A stretch of 64,000 nucleotides of DNA from Aporrectodea caliginosa (lineage: Eukaryota > Annelida > Clitellata > Crassiclitellata > Lumbricidae), in the NCBI GenBank assembly GCA_020284085.1, contig JACEVL010000007.1, forward strand, positions 1-64,000, in the 5' to 3' direction. Below, piece after piece: positions 1 through 11,005 of the stretch; the stretch's first letter is position 1; the number at the start of each line of letters is the position of its first letter. Below the pieces are notes generated by a model, which saw only the letters and a list, made by a program, of their open reading frames with translations, did not search any database and was not told the origin of the DNA. Made by a program: the position numbers and the translations under genes.

Positions 1-1255
1 GTAACTGGAGACGAACAGGCAATCCAGCCTTTCAGTCACACAGATTATCTCATATACCGACTGGCCGAGAGAACACACAGAGTTGCCTGTCAAAGGCGAC
101 TAGCCGAGAGAGCTCACAGAGGTACCGGTCAACGGCATAGTTGTAAGATTGATAGCCCCTGATAGCCTCTACATGATGTAGGTCAATGCTAATGTTCATG
201 CTTTCTTTCATTATACTCACCTTATATGACCCTTTTCCAACATTCCCATGCAGCTTCACCATCAGGAAGATATCTCTCATCAACTAGCCTCCCACCCACA
301 TTCTGGCTCTCATGCATGAAACCAGGTTTTGCAGTAGACCTATATCAAATTTCTAGCCAGGAACCCTTGCCTAAGCCAAAACCTTTCAGTCACACAGATT
401 GTCCCATTGGTATATTATATACAGTTTGGAGTGTCATTCTCTGCACGTTTTGTTTGGATCGGGTGATGCGGCTAATGGATAGAACTCTTATAGATGATAC
501 ATAGGGCCTACATGTAGGTGTAGATGTAAATATCAATAATAAACTGACTACTGTGAAGGTAAGCTAATTTGCTATTCATCAGTCTTACATTATAGAACTT
601 ATTTCACAGTCAAAGTTTTCCTATGTTATGCATATTTAATCAAATTTGGCAGAAAGGTTTCATTTCTTGTGGAAATATCTAACCACTTCTGCAAGTGAGT
701 TGGCAGAAAAAGCTTTAGCTTCAGCAAAGCAATATCCTGCTGACCTCAATAACAGAAATTCATCGTTTACCCTCTGTACATAAGGGAAATTTTGAATGTA
801 CCCATTTAACACCACTGGACCTGTTGGACTTTTTAACGCAGTGCAATCCTTCAAAGCAATTTCCAAATGTATGTGTCAGCTTACATATACTGTTGACAAC
901 TCCATCAACACTAGCCTCTGCAACTCAAGGTGATTAAGAATTTTTAAGGTCTATAATGTCTCATTAATGTCTTGTGGATTTGGCTTTGTTGAGCATTAAT
1001 TGAGTCTAATATTGCCTGAACAATTGATTTATTTTGAATTGTCATAAGAAATTTTGCAGAAAAAAGGACCAGGAATGCTCCTTTGTTGAGCAAATAAGCC
1101 TATTAAGTTGTTTAAGCATGATCGTATTCTTATTGTGACAGTGGTGTGGAGGCTTCCAAAGTTTTTCTTTAATATGAGTCTTCATAATTCCATTTGCATC
1201 TGTGATTGAAGACTAAATGCAAAACTTAACAAGCTGGCCAAGTTTGCCCCGAAAA
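1..1255. other. Anonymous low-copy DNA, no gene recognised
   Basis: AT-rich sequence without an obvious repeat or a convincing exon. A 68-codon open stretch on the minus strand (660-866) has no recognisable family and no clear splice sites, so it is not called. The stretch may be intronic or 3' flanking to the minus-strand gene whose last visible exon is at 3990-4291. Confidence 0.5.
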
Positions 1256-1605
1256 ATTTTCTTGCCCCCTGAAAAAAAACTGAAATGACGTCCCTCTAGG
1301 GGAGGGGTCACATCCCTCCCCAAACCCCTCCCAAACTCAAACACGACTCAAACTACATGTAAGCTACGAGTGACAGCTGGTTCCTATCAGCACTCAAATT
1401 ATAGATCAATTTTGTTCAGATGACAGCTTAAAATGCTACCATTACAGTGTCGAAATTCAAAAAATTTTACATGGGGAGGGGGCACATCCCCCTCCCCAAA
1501 CCCCTCCCCCTGCTCGGCGCTGCGCGCCTCGCCGATCGTCCTTCGGCCGCTCCTTCGCCAGTCCCCCCCAAAGCCAAGACCAAGTCTCCGCCTATGCCTA
1601 CGTCT
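1256..1605 (-). mobile_element. Partial copy of the 6084-6572 MITE family
   Basis: The sequence matches, in reverse orientation, the element at 6084-6572. Both share the GC-rich segment around CGCTGCGCGCCTCGCCGATC, the runs of CCCTCCCCAAACC, the ACTCGTAGCTTACATGT core and the end AGTCTCCGCC. No target-site duplication was found, so this copy is probably truncated or internally rearranged. Confidence 0.7.
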
Positions 1606-1862
1606 GTAGTCTTACTAGGGTCTCTGCTAATTATCTGTCGTATTAGCGTCTATCGCCCAACGAAGAATTAGACTGTGCATCATGTAATTTTAATGAAATA
1701 ATCCGATTTTTGTAATCCCGGAAATACGGGATTCCATGTTTGCCAATCCCGGGATCTCGGGATTTGAAAAGGTTCCGGGATTCGGGATCCCGGGATTACA
1801 TTCCCTATATTGTGTGTGTTTGCGTGCGCGCGTATATTATGTGTGTTTTATGTATGTGTTTT

Positions 1863-3827
1863 ATGTATTTTGTGTGTGTGCATTATGTGTGCATTACGTG
1901 TGCATTATGTGTGCATTTTATGTGCATTATGTATGCATTTTGTGTGCATTATGTGTGCATTATGTGTGCATTATGTGTGCTTTATGTGTGTATTTTTGTG
2001 TGCATTTTGTGTGCATTATGTGTGCATTATGTGTGCATTATGTATGCATTTTGTGTGCATTATGTGTGCATTATGTGTTCATTATGTGTGCATTTTATGT
2101 GCATTATGTGTGCATTATGTGTGCATTTTATGTGCATTATGTATGCATTTTGTGTGCATTATGTGTGCATTATGTGTGCATTATGTGTGCATTATGTGTG
2201 CATTATGTGTGCATTATGTATGCATTGTGTGCATTTTGTGTGCATTTTGTGTGCATTTTATGTGCATTTTATGTGCATTTTGTGTGCATTATGTGTGCAT
2301 TATGTGTGCATTTTATGTGCATTATGTGTGCATTATGTGTGCATTTTATGTGCATTATGTATGCATTTTGTGTGCATTATGTGTGCATTATGTGTGCATT
2401 ATGTGTGCATTATGTGTGCATTATGTGTGCATTATGTGTGCATTATGTGTGCATTTTATGTGCATTATGTATGCATTTTTGTGTGCATTATGTGTGCATT
2501 ATGTGTGCATTATGTGTGCTTTATGTGTGCATTTTGTGTGCATTTTGTGTGCATTATGTGTGCATTATGTGTGCATTATGTGTGGATTTTGTGTGCATTA
2601 TGTGTGCATTATGTGTGCATTATGTGTGCATTATGTATGCATTTTGTGTGCATTATGTGTGCATTTTATGTGTGCATTTTATGTGCATTATGTACAAATT
2701 TTGTGTGCATTATGTGTGCATTATGTGTGCTTTATGTGTGCATTATGTGTGCATTATGTATGCATTATGTGTGCATTATGTGTGCATTATGTGTGCATTA
2801 TGTGTGCATTATGTGTGCTTTATGTGTGCATTTTTGTGTGCATTATGTGTGCATTATGTGTGCATTATGTGTGCTTTATGTGTGCATTTTGTGTGCATTA
2901 TGTATGCATTATGTGTGCATTATAGGTGCATTATGTGTGCATTATGTGTGCATTATGTGTGCATTATGTGTGCATTTTATGTGCATTATGTATGCATTTT
3001 GTGTGCATTATGTGTGCATTATGTGTGCATTATGTGTGCATTATGTGTGCATTATGTGTGCTTTTATGTGTGCATTTTGTGTGCATTTTGTGTGCATTAT
3101 GTGTGCATTATGTGTGCATTATGTGTGGATTTTGTGTGCATTATGTGTGCATTATGTGTGCATTATGTATGCATTATGTGTGCATTTTGTGTGCATTTTG
3201 TGTGCATTTTGTGTGCATTATGTGTGCATTATGTGTGCATTATGTGTGCATTATGTGCATTATGTATGTGTGCATTATGTGTGCATTATGTGTGCATTTT
3301 GTGTGCATTTTGTGTGCATTATGTGTGCATTATGTGTGCTTTTTGTGTGCATTATGTGTGCATTATGTGTGCATTATGTGTGTGCATTATGTGTGCATTA
3401 TGTGTGCATTTTGTGTGCATTTTGTGTGCATTATGTGTGCATTATGTGTGCATTATGTGTGCATTATGTGTGCATTATGTGTGCATTTTATGTGCATTTT
3501 ATGTGCATTATGTATGCATTTTGTGTGCATTATGTGTGCATTATGTTTGCTTTATGTGTGCATTATGTGTGCATTATGTGTGCTTTATGTGTGCTTTATG
3601 TGTGCATTTTGTGTGCATTTTGTGTGCATTTTGTGTGCATTTTGTGTGCATTATGTGTGCATTATGTGTGCATTATGTGTGCATTATGTGTGCATTATGT
3701 GTGCATTTTGTGTGCATTATGTGTGCATTTTTTGTGCATTTTGTGTGCATTATGTGTGCATTATGTGTACATTATGTGTGCATTTGTGTGCATGCATGTG
3801 TGCATTGTGTGTGCATTGTGTGCATAA
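1863..3827 (+). repeat. 11-bp satellite array, unit ATTATGTGTGC
   Basis: About 175 head-to-tail copies of an 11-bp unit. Variants are ATTTTGTGTGC, ATTTTATGTGC and rare 10- to 12-bp slippage units. Because 11 is not a multiple of 3 and no phase makes a stop, all three forward frames stay open and read an 11-residue repeat (CALCVHYVCIM). This explains apparent ORFs of up to about 700 codons, which are not genes. Confidence 0.97.
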
Positions 3828-3829
3828 TG

Positions 3830-3832
<3 letters not shown>

Positions 3833-3871
<39 letters not shown>

Positions 3872-3873
3872 TA
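3833..3873. repeat. (TA)n microsatellite
   Basis: A TA dinucleotide run directly after the 11-bp array and about 115 bp outside the donor side of the exon at 3990-4291. Confidence 0.95.
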
Positions 3874-3989
3874 TGTGTGTGATGCCATACACCAATAGAT
3901 CTGGACTTACCTGTCTTGTTAAACCTAAACCAATAGGCCAGGGACTTAAAATCTGTCATATTAAAGAACACCGATAGATCTGTACTCAC

Positions 3990-4291
3990 ATCTGTCATGT
4001 CCTCGTCCTCTCCCACAAGCAGCAGCGCCCCCTGGATGACTCTACGTAGGACTTCCGGCGGATTCTGATATCGTCTGATCTCAGCCACGGTCTTGGTGTC
4101 CATGGCCAGGGACACTGCCCTCGGTTTCTCCTTGTGCTTGCTTTTCTGATGACGTTCCAGAAGGTTCTTCGCATCGCGTACTTCCATCTGGAGGTATGCA
4201 GATAGACCGTCCTTTTTGATCGATTTCAGCTCGGCTATTACTCCGTCGTCGTCGCCTTTGTCTTTCATTTCTTTGCAGGCTTTTCTCAGCC
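3990..4291 (-). CDS. Exon of module-repeat gene: dynein-stalk-like helical segment (copy 2 of exon type 2)
   Basis: A 302-bp internal exon of an unnamed minus-strand gene. It is bounded by an acceptor (TATAATAG before base 4291) and a donor GTGAGT after base 3990. It enters in phase 1 (two bases complete a codon), encodes 100 residues and leaves in phase 0. It is the same length and phase as the exon at 27944-28245. Residues 1-60 are charged and predicted helical. Residues 71-100 carry IRRYQNPPEVLRRVIQGALL followed by LVGEDEDMTD; 18 of these 30 residues match the other copy. The PP plus LLxGE pattern resembles the microtubule-binding end of the dynein heavy chain stalk, which is knowledge of the family and was not searched. 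No AAA motor motif is visible. The expected partner exon starting with DW (compare 26105-26320) was not found below 3990. Confidence 0.78.
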
Positions 4292-4799
4292 CTATTATAC
4301 AACAAAAAGAAGGTGGAGTTCTGTTGTTGAATTGCATGTTTGCGCCTCAGCTGAATTATCTATCGTGAGCTGTGCTTGAGGGACAGCATGAGATTGAGGT
4401 AGAGACAGAGAGAAGAGCGACATACACAGACTGACTAAAGCGGAGGTTTAGAAAACTACCGACCCACCTATAGCTACTACAGACGAACAGAGGCTGAGAC
4501 GGAGGTAGAAACAGAGAAAAAGACAGGAGGAACGGAGATACGGACATCAATAACTGGGTGGATGGATGGTTGGATAGAGATGGGAAAACATAAGCAGAGA
4601 GAGGTAGATAGAGGATATGGATAGACAAGGGTAGACAGAGACAGAGGGAGGAAGAGAGGGAAGGAAGAGAGAGACAGAGACATAACGAGAACGAAGCCTA
4701 GGATGAGAAGTGAGATAGTTTTTCCGTTTCCCAGCGTATTGTTGCCCCGCCTAAGGTTTGGCTGGTCGCGGAAATCGTTCTGCAAGAATGAATGAATGA

Positions 4800-4926
4800 A
4801 TGAATGAATGAAGGAGTTCAGTACCGGTAGCCTATGTATACAGATTTTTTTGTCAGCTCGATAGTGAATGCCACTAGGCCCATTAATGATGATGTCACTA
4901 ATTATGATGCAACGGATGTTGCTTAC
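4800..4926. other. Short intron between the copy-2 exons (part)
   Basis: The intron between 4927 and 4291 is 635 bp. It holds a (GAAT)n run at about 4786-4812 and purine-rich GAGA-type sequence at 4380-4690 (plus strand), and nothing else recognised. Confidence 0.5.
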
Positions 4927-5094
4927 TGTTTCTGGCGCTGATGACCGGCAGATGTATCTCTCCAGCCTCCTTGACCTTGTCGTTGTCCTGTAGGCCAGCA
5001 TCGCGACATCTTTCGATCGCCTTCTCCACCTTATCCTCATCCTGCTGGCGAACGGAGTCGCGCAGGTCCTCCAAGGCAACGCTCTTGTTTAAGT
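4927..5094 (-). CDS. Exon of module-repeat gene: helical repeat (copy 2 of exon type 1)
   Basis: A 168-bp internal exon with acceptor GCGTTTGCAG before base 5094 and donor GTAAGC after 4927. It enters and leaves in phase 1. It encodes 55 full codons beginning LNKSVALEDLRDSVRQQDED and ending LPVISARN. The pattern AL..LR......D...VE.AIE.C...GL is an amphipathic helix-turn-helix repeat. The exon at 28795-28962 has identical length and phase, and 19 of 55 residues match with no gaps. It joins in frame to the exon at 3990-4291 (A plus GG makes Arg). The function of the protein is unknown; a scaffold or cytoskeletal role is only an inference from the dynein-like partner exon. Confidence 0.78.
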
Positions 5095-5182
5095 CTGCAA
5101 ACGCAATTCAACGTATGACTCATACTAAATACATGCATGAATAGTCTACTTATAGTTGAATACTTTAAAACAGTGTAAGAAG

Positions 5183-5578
5183 AAGTAAGTAAGTAAGTAA
5201 GTAAGTATATTCTTTATTTATTCAACGGCATAACCGTGCTTTGGTTTACATGAAATTATGCATTATAAAGCATTCTTGTTAAAAACGTTTTTCTCATTAA
5301 GAGCAGAGTAGCCCTTGAGCTAGCTTGAGAGGCAGCCATGGGTATTGAGTGTTAGCGACTTCATTTTCTTAGCCTCGGCATATGAGGGCGGGTGGTCAGT
5401 CCTCTTCCTCGTTGTCTCATCTTCCCACCAACAGTGTACGGTCAGTGTACTCATTATAGCTGAGTTTGCTACGGGCGCAGGTGGAGAGAAGTCTCAGACC
5501 AAATTTTTGCCCTAGTGGGGATTTGAACCCCGACCTCTCGATTGACAATCGACCACGCAAACCACTATCGAGCACCCC
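5183..5578 (-). mobile_element. tRNA-derived SINE with (ACTT)n tail
   Basis: Read on the minus strand, the element starts GGTGCTCGATAGTGGTTTGC. It carries an A-box-like segment (ATAGTGGTTTGCGTGG) and a near-perfect RNA polymerase III B box (GGTTCAAATCC, plus-strand bases 5518-5531), followed by a body of about 300 bp. The 3' end runs into AATAAATAAAGAATATACTT and a short ACTT simple repeat. This head-body-tail layout is that of a tRNA-derived SINE, not of a functional tRNA gene, because the head does not fold into a full cloverleaf that I can see. The segment GGGCGGGTGGTCAGT also occurs at 55901-55915, which suggests a relic of the same family there. Confidence 0.85.
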
Positions 5579-5579
5579 A

Positions 5580-6075
5580 AAACAGTGTAATTATATATCC
5601 GAATATATATATTGAAAAACAATGTTATTTCAAGTGACTTGAAGTAATGAAATGCTTCAACAAGATTTCAAAAGCAGATCTGGCTTGGACACAAACACAC
5701 ATACACACACCCAAACACACACATACGCACACATTATGAGCATAATGATGATCTGATTGTTTACAGTAGTTACGACGGCTATATACTGTAGACCCTTGAT
5801 CAGAAGTAGGACTTCTTAACTACTCAGCGGACATACACAAGGGAGGGGGGTACAGTTGTGAAGTATCTCATCCGATAAATTAATTGAGTAACGAGCAGAG
5901 TCAAGGCCGTTGGTCTCTCTAGAAAAGCTTTTACATTCACATGTATTTAATATACGTCGTTCTATACAGAAGAACCTTCCGGACTAATTGTCGAAGTTTT
6001 AATTAATAATATTAATATAATTGTTAATTAGCAGATTATGTAGTGTCGGTGTCTAATGCACGATATATCAAACGA
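5580..6075. other. Anonymous AT-rich DNA
   Basis: There is a short (CA)n patch at about 5693-5730. No exon, RNA gene or element end was seen. Confidence 0.5.
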
Positions 6076-6083
6076 TGGCGCAC

Positions 6084-6572
6084 TCATAGGCGGAGACTTG
6101 GTCTTGGGTTTGGGGGGACCGGTGAGGGAGCGGCCGAAGGACGATCGGCGAGGCGCGCAGCGCCGAGCAGGGGAGGGGTTTGGGGAGGGGAATTTCCACA
6201 CTGTAATGGTAATATTTTAAGCTGTCATCTGAACAAAATTGCTATGTAAATGGAGTGCTGATAGGAACCAGATGTCACTCGTAGCTTACATGTAGTTTGA
6301 GTCGTGTTTGAGTTTGGGGAGGGTTTGGGGAGGGGATGTGACCCCTCCCCTATCTAAATTTGTTTGAATTTCACACTGTAATGGTAGCATTTTAAGTGTC
6401 ATCTGAACAAAATTGCTTTATTATTTGAGTGCTGATAAGAACCAACTGTCACTCGTAGCTATTATTATTATATTCATGAAATATTTCAGAAATATGGGGG
6501 GGATATAAGCAGCTCCGTCCCCCACCTCAAGTTACGGGGACCGTCCCCCTGTCCCCCCTAAGTCTCCGCCCC
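6084..6572 (+). mobile_element. hAT-like MITE, 489 bp, perfect 8-bp TSD
   Basis: The element is flanked by a perfect 8-bp duplication, TGGCGCAC, at 6076-6083 and 6573-6580. The ends are inverted: GGCGGAGACTTGG near the left end and TAAGTCTCCGCCCC at the right end. Internally, a block of about 150 bp (TAATGGTA..TTTTAAG..GTCATCTGAACAAAATTGCT..CACTCGTAGCT) occurs twice in direct orientation (about 6202-6285 and 6378-6460). An 8-bp duplication plus short inverted ends and no coding capacity indicate a non-autonomous hAT-type element. Confidence 0.85.
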
Positions 6573-6629
6573 TGGCGCACCAAAACCAAACCGTAATGAA
6601 GTAACCTCCAAAAAATCAGTCCGCCAAGA

Positions 6630-7175
6630 GAGAGAAACATACAGGCAAAGAGAGACAGACAGGCAGACAGAGACGGAGAGAGACATAGAGACAGACAGAC
6701 AAAGAGAGAGAAAGCTTATGGGGGAGGGGTAATAAGCAGTTTCAAAAGATAACAATATCAGTTTCAATTTGTAATTTGAAAAAGATGAGCAATTTACAGC
6801 AGTTTGAAGATTAGTTCATATCAGGTCAGATATGACTTAAAGTGATTTTACAGTACCTGGGTAAGGCGGTTGATTTATCATTAAGTTTTACGGTAACCCA
6901 CAAATGGCGCAGAACCCGTGTGTGCGTGCGTGTGTCTGTCTGTGTGTCTGTGTGTGTGTGTGTGTGTCTTAGTTTCTGTGTCTGTCTGTGTAGCGTAAAT
7001 ACTGAATTGTTACGAATGCTTTCACTTAATTTGTCGTAATTTTTGTGAAGTGCGAATTTAAGGAAGATACAACCAGAATGCTTTAGATGCGCGTGAATGT
7101 GTAGACCTATGTGCGTGTGTGTGATAGACACACAGACAGACAGACAGGCAGACAGACATACAGACAGAGAGGTGT
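6630..7175. repeat. Patches of CAGA/TCTG and GT microsatellite
   Basis: Imperfect (ACAG)n at about 6630-6710, (GT)n at about 6918-6985 and (ACAG)n at about 7120-7170. Open frames here on either strand are low complexity. Confidence 0.85.
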
Positions 7176-7445
7176 ATATTCTGTAACTGGTTGTAAAGTA
7201 TTGCGACCCGGAAGCCTGTAACATTAAATTTAACCGGATAGGCCTAATTAATTGAATATACTTGACGGTAGTCGTCGCTAGAGTCCTTTCGCTGTTCTTA
7301 TCACTAGCATACTCAATAACGAAGTATTCTGGCCACTTCAACAAATCGTCTCAAGCGTCAAGCTGCAGCATTAATTAAAAGTTTCGACAGGTCTTCAATG
7401 AGGCCTACTAAACGTGGCTGAGCGCCTATTCTTCTTGAACCACCT

Positions 7446-7557
7446 ACTATCAACTAGTGTTGTTTAGAAACAAGGGTTGCCTAGAAACAAATAGGCGTTG
7501 CCCATAAGAAAAGTCCTTGCCTTAGTTGCCTATCACGCGTTACCTAGACATGAGCGT
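7446..7557 (+). repeat. Left part of 17-bp minisatellite (TTGCCTAGGAACAAGCG)
   Basis: Degenerate copies such as GGGTTGCCTAGAAACAA and GTTGCCTATC. The array is interrupted by the LINE at 7558-8434 and resumes after it at 8437-8460 and 8715-8935. Confidence 0.75.
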
Positions 7558-8434
7558 TACCTCCATGCAGCTTGCTATAGACTCCCTTGGTGGCTGGATG
7601 TCGTCGAATCGACTCCGGCTAAACCCTTCCAAAACGCAATTTATCTGGCTTGGCACCAGACAACAGCTGGCAAAACTTGACCTGTGTGCCCTCTTAACCC
7701 AGTTTCCCCTCTTCACTTTCTGCACTTCTGTTCGGGATCTTGGAGTGATACTTGACCAAGAACTCACTTTCACTCAACATGTTAACTCTGTCTCTCGTAG
7801 CTGTTTTTACCAGCTGCGCCAACTGCGAGTAATATCTCGCACTCTTACCCCAGCGCTGCAGCTACTCTAGTTCACGCCTTCGTTGCCAGTCGCCTTGACT
7901 ATTGTTCCTCTCTATATGTTGGCCTTCCTCAGAGTCGGATAGGGCGCTTGGAGCGAGTTTTGCGCGCGGCTGCGCGACTGATTGGTGGCATTCCTAAGTC
8001 GGGTCATGTATCCGACTATATGCGGGATGTCCTGCACTGGCTGCCACTACCACAACGCATCTCATTTAGGGTCTCTGCCTTCGTTTGGCGTAGCCTCGTT
8101 GGTACCGCACCTGCTTATCTGCAGGAGCTATGTCGCTCTATCTCTGCCAATATTGGCCGCCGACCCCTTCGCTCTGCAGTCCGCGGTGACCTGAGTGTCC
8201 CATTTGCACGCACTTCTACAATGCAACATCGGGCCTTCTCGGTTGTGGGACCGAGTATCTGGAATGGGCTTCCTCTAGAGCTCCGTCTCCTACCTAGGAA
8301 CTCTTCACCTGCATTTTATACCTCTCTGAAAACTATTCTTTTCAGCCGTGGTTGGGCGTGGGAGCGCCTCTGAGTAGATATCTTGAAGGGGCGCTATATT
8401 AAGTTTCATTGATTGATTGATTGATTGATTGATG
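7558..8434 (+). mobile_element. Truncated CR1/L2-type LINE, reverse transcriptase C-terminal part, frameshifted
   Basis: A 5'-truncated non-LTR retrotransposon. The first frame (to 7870) reads the end of a reverse transcriptase, with WMSSNRLRLNPSKTQFIWLG and then SVRDLGVILDQELTFTQHV. A one-base shift near 7868 moves it to the second frame (ending 8373), with ASRLDYCSSLYVGLPQSRI, LHWLPLPQRISFRV and HRAFSVVGPSIWNGLPLELR. These are the usual C-terminal landmarks of the CR1/L2/Jockey group. The 3' end has the signature GAAGGGGCGCTATATTAAG followed by (GATT)n, an L2-like tail. The element has inserted into a 17-bp minisatellite. It cannot encode a working protein. Confidence 0.92.
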
Positions 8435-8464
8435 AGGGTTGTCTAGGAACAAGTACTAAGCTTT

Positions 8465-8690
8465 GTCCGTTAACCATTTTTCAACGTTGGATCAACATTA
8501 TACCAACGTTTATAAACGTTTAAATTTGGTTAGCATAACGTTTTATTAACGTCTGCATGTAACCGTTTTATAAATGTTGAAATAACTGCCAAATCTACGT
8601 TTAATTAACGTATTATTAAAACGTTCGCCGAACGTGTAGGCCTATGCTAACCGTTTCCCAACGTTTTGTTAACGTTTGTGTGCTGCATGG
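8465..8690. mobile_element. AACGTT-rich element with inverted ends (possible MITE)
   Basis: Contains about ten AACGTT or AACGTW hexamers, many spaced 8-20 bp apart, and inverted copies such as GGTTAGCATAACGTTTT against CCTATGCTAACCGTTT. It lies inside the 17-bp minisatellite. The palindromic, non-coding make-up suggests a miniature inverted-repeat element; no clean target-site duplication was found. Confidence 0.5.
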
Positions 8691-8714
8691 GAATTCATTG
8701 GGTTGGACAAACAT

Positions 8715-8935
8715 TACACAGAAAAAATCGTTGCCTAAGAAGCGCTGCCTAGTAACAAGCGTTATCTAACAAGTGTTGCCTAGGAACAAGCGTTGCCTAG
8801 GAACAAGCGTTGCCTAGGAACAAGCGTTATCCAATAAGTGTTGCCTAGAAACAGGCGTTGCCTAAGAAGCGTTATCTAGGAACAAGCGTTGTCTAGGAGC
8901 AAGCGTTGCCTATAGGAACAAGCGTTGCCTAGTGC
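8715..8935 (+). repeat. 17-bp minisatellite, unit TTGCCTAGGAACAAGCG
   Basis: About twelve head-to-tail copies, several perfect, others carrying TATCTAAC or TATCCAATAAG variants. It is the right part of the array split by the LINE at 7558-8434. Confidence 0.9.
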
Positions 8936-9324
8936 GTACGTGACGTAGAATTACGGCAGGATCCTATTGGACAACTTCTCCGGAACCGAGGCTCTCCATA
9001 CTCGTCAAAAACTCACCTGCTCAACAACACTTCATCCGTTGTTTCGCCTGACGCTCTACTTTACATCTCGACATTGTTTCAAGAGGTCGTAAATTTTACA
9101 TCGAGAGTTTTACCACTGCAGTGTCGGACCCGCATAATTTGGATTGCGTGCCTAGAATCTGATGCGAGGTTGAATCGCCAGAAGTTTGAATGCATGTGGC
9201 AATGGAAATACTGTACGAGTTGGGATGAGGTGGTCGGAAGGCATATAGCCCAACATAGCATATGTGGCGTTTTTAACTTAAGCTTATGGGTTCTTGACGT
9301 ACATTAATCATAACTGTAAACGCC
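8936..9324. other. Anonymous DNA
   Basis: Overlapping open frames of 60-77 codons occur on both strands (about 9074-9307), but neither has a recognisable motif or splice sites, so no gene is called. Confidence 0.4.
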
Positions 9325-9375
9325 AAATTTATAAAGCCAAGCGCAGGGCACCAGCTTATTCACGAGAGCTGTACA
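9325..9375 (-). mobile_element. LINE 3'-end relic (GATTAC-tail family)
   Basis: AAGCCAAGCGCAGGGCACCA with flanking CTTATTCACGAG is the reverse complement of the 3' end seen at 18925-19008 and 36440-36520 (GGTGCCCTGCGCTTRGCTTTC). Confidence 0.7.
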
Positions 9376-9741
9376 GTGCAGTGCTGTGAAAGTAGTTTCT
9401 GGAGATATCCAGAGATGTACACACAAATTCGGCAGGTTTAGAAGGCAACCAGGGCATGGACGAAATGTTGCAATAGTGCAATTTAAACTTATAGGCCTAG
9501 TTTCATTGGTCTGCGGTGTAGGCAGTGTAGCATTCTAGTATATGCAGCCTATAATCAGAGCTTCTGAATCGCTGAGCGGGGCTTGGTAAATGTTCGATTA
9601 CAACTACAGTTAGGCCTACAAGTAGCCTACTACAATTACAAGTACAGGTAAAATTACAATACTGCAGTTACACATTTGCCTATACAAACAGCTCGCCATT
9701 TTTATATGCTGCAGAACCCTTAATATGTAACATTCTGAATC

Positions 9742-9905
9742 AATTTCTGTCTCTTTCTCTGTGTCTGTCTGTCTCTGTGTCTGTCTGTCTCTCTGTCAGT
9801 CAGTCTGTCTGTCTGTCTCACTGTCTGTCTCTGTCTCTCTATCTCTATAGCTTTATCCATATTTCTATATCTATCTCTCTACATCTCTCCTTTCTTCTCT
9901 CTCTA
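9742..9905 (+). repeat. (CTGT)n/(CTCT)n microsatellite
   Basis: An imperfect pyrimidine-rich tract of TCTGTCTG, TCTCTCTA and TCTATATC units. Confidence 0.9.
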
Positions 9906-10188
9906 GTTTCCTTCTCCTATCGGGTTTAGATCTGGCTTTCCCAACTGATTACGAGATTTAACTGCATACGGTTTCACCTGAAACCATAGCACCGATGAAT
10001 GTCTTGTTAATCACGATGACGGCGTTTCAGAATTAAGTAGATGTAGATTAGTTATCAATGTCTGAAACGCTACCTGTTATGCTGCAGTTCCCGCTTTACG
10101 ACATAACTGAAGTTGCAAACGATCGGACCCCAATAGAACTAGAACTAAATGGACTGGAAGCGAAACTTGTCTGTGCGTTAATTGTGGC

Positions 10189-10369
10189 CAGTGGCGTAAC
10201 GAAGGGGGAGGGAACCGCCCCGGGCGCAGCACAAGGGGGCGCAAAATTAGCTTTCAGTGGTACACAGTACTATGACAAGAACGATTAAAAGTCAACAGGA
10301 AAATTTTAAAGGTCCACAGTCATCAAATCTTGCCCTGCATGGGCGCTGAAACTCTTCGTTACGCCACTG
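10189..10369. mobile_element. Short MITE with 16-bp inverted ends
   Basis: The left end CAGTGGCGTAACGAAG and right end CTTCGTTACGCCACTG are exact reverse complements 181 bp apart. The start CAGTGGCGTAACG is typical of hAT-like MITEs. No perfect target-site duplication is evident, so the flanks have decayed. Confidence 0.82.
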
Positions 10370-10429
10370 CAGATTTGTGGCCTACTATTTAGACACCATT
10401 AGACATTAGTGCTTCTGAATGGTTCATCC

Positions 10430-10475
10430 TACAAGGGGCGCTTTATAAATGTTTAGACACAATACAATACAATTA
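10430..10475 (+). mobile_element. Retroposon 3'-end relic with (AATAC)n tail
   Basis: AAGGGGCGCTTTATAAATG followed by ACACAATACAATACAATT matches the 3' end at 60480-60530 (GAGGCGCTTTACAAATTTTC then ATACAATACAATA). Confidence 0.65.
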
Positions 10476-10816
10476 GACATGAACGTCAAACTATAATTAT
10501 ACTGTACTTACTTTTATCGTATTTTTTCCATTCTTCGCTGCGTGCAGTGGTAGACATGTTGTGTCCTACAGATATATATCGGGCGACCGGCTTTTGTGAT
10601 TATATGTCAACGGTCCGTGTTTTCTAAGGCCTCAGCATCTATACGTAGTAGTGAAACAACGAATAGGTGCAAAAGTACATGTCATACAAATCCGATTTCT
10701 TTATGATGAGGTCACGAAGGCTTAGGTCTATTTAGACCTGTTGTATCGATAAGTGTACATTAATGATAACGGACATGTATCAAGGGCAGGAATTGCATAC
10801 ACACATACACACGCAC

Positions 10817-10819
10817 GTC

Positions 10820-10870
<51 letters not shown>

Positions 10871-11005
10871 CGCATATATGTATATGCATATATATATATA
10901 TATAATTATATATATATATATATAAATATATATGTATATGCATATATATATATAATTATATATATATATGCATATAATCATATATATATATATATATGCA
11001 TATAC
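10817..11005. repeat. (TA)n-rich compound microsatellite
   Basis: Long runs of TATATA interrupted by TATGCATA, TAATTA and CGCATA. Isoleucine/tyrosine-rich open frames across it are artefacts. Confidence 0.97.

Noticed and set aside
660..866. 68-codon minus-strand frame ending AEVVRYFHKK
   Set aside because: No family, start, splice site or second copy; the length is within chance for this composition.
1736..3882. Several open frames of 300-700 codons rich in Cys, His, Val and Ala
   Set aside because: Translation of the 11-bp tandem repeat in all three frames.
3750..4337. 195-codon minus-strand frame as a single-exon gene
   Set aside because: Only 3990-4291 is exon; the splice sites and the matching 302-bp exon at 27944-28245 show that the rest is read-through of intron and satellite.
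5510..5578. tRNA gene on the minus strand
   Set aside because: Good B box, but the sequence continues into a SINE body and a simple-repeat tail, and a complete cloverleaf was not seen.
9074..9307. Opposed 60- and 77-codon frames
   Set aside because: No motif, and the two strands are equally open.
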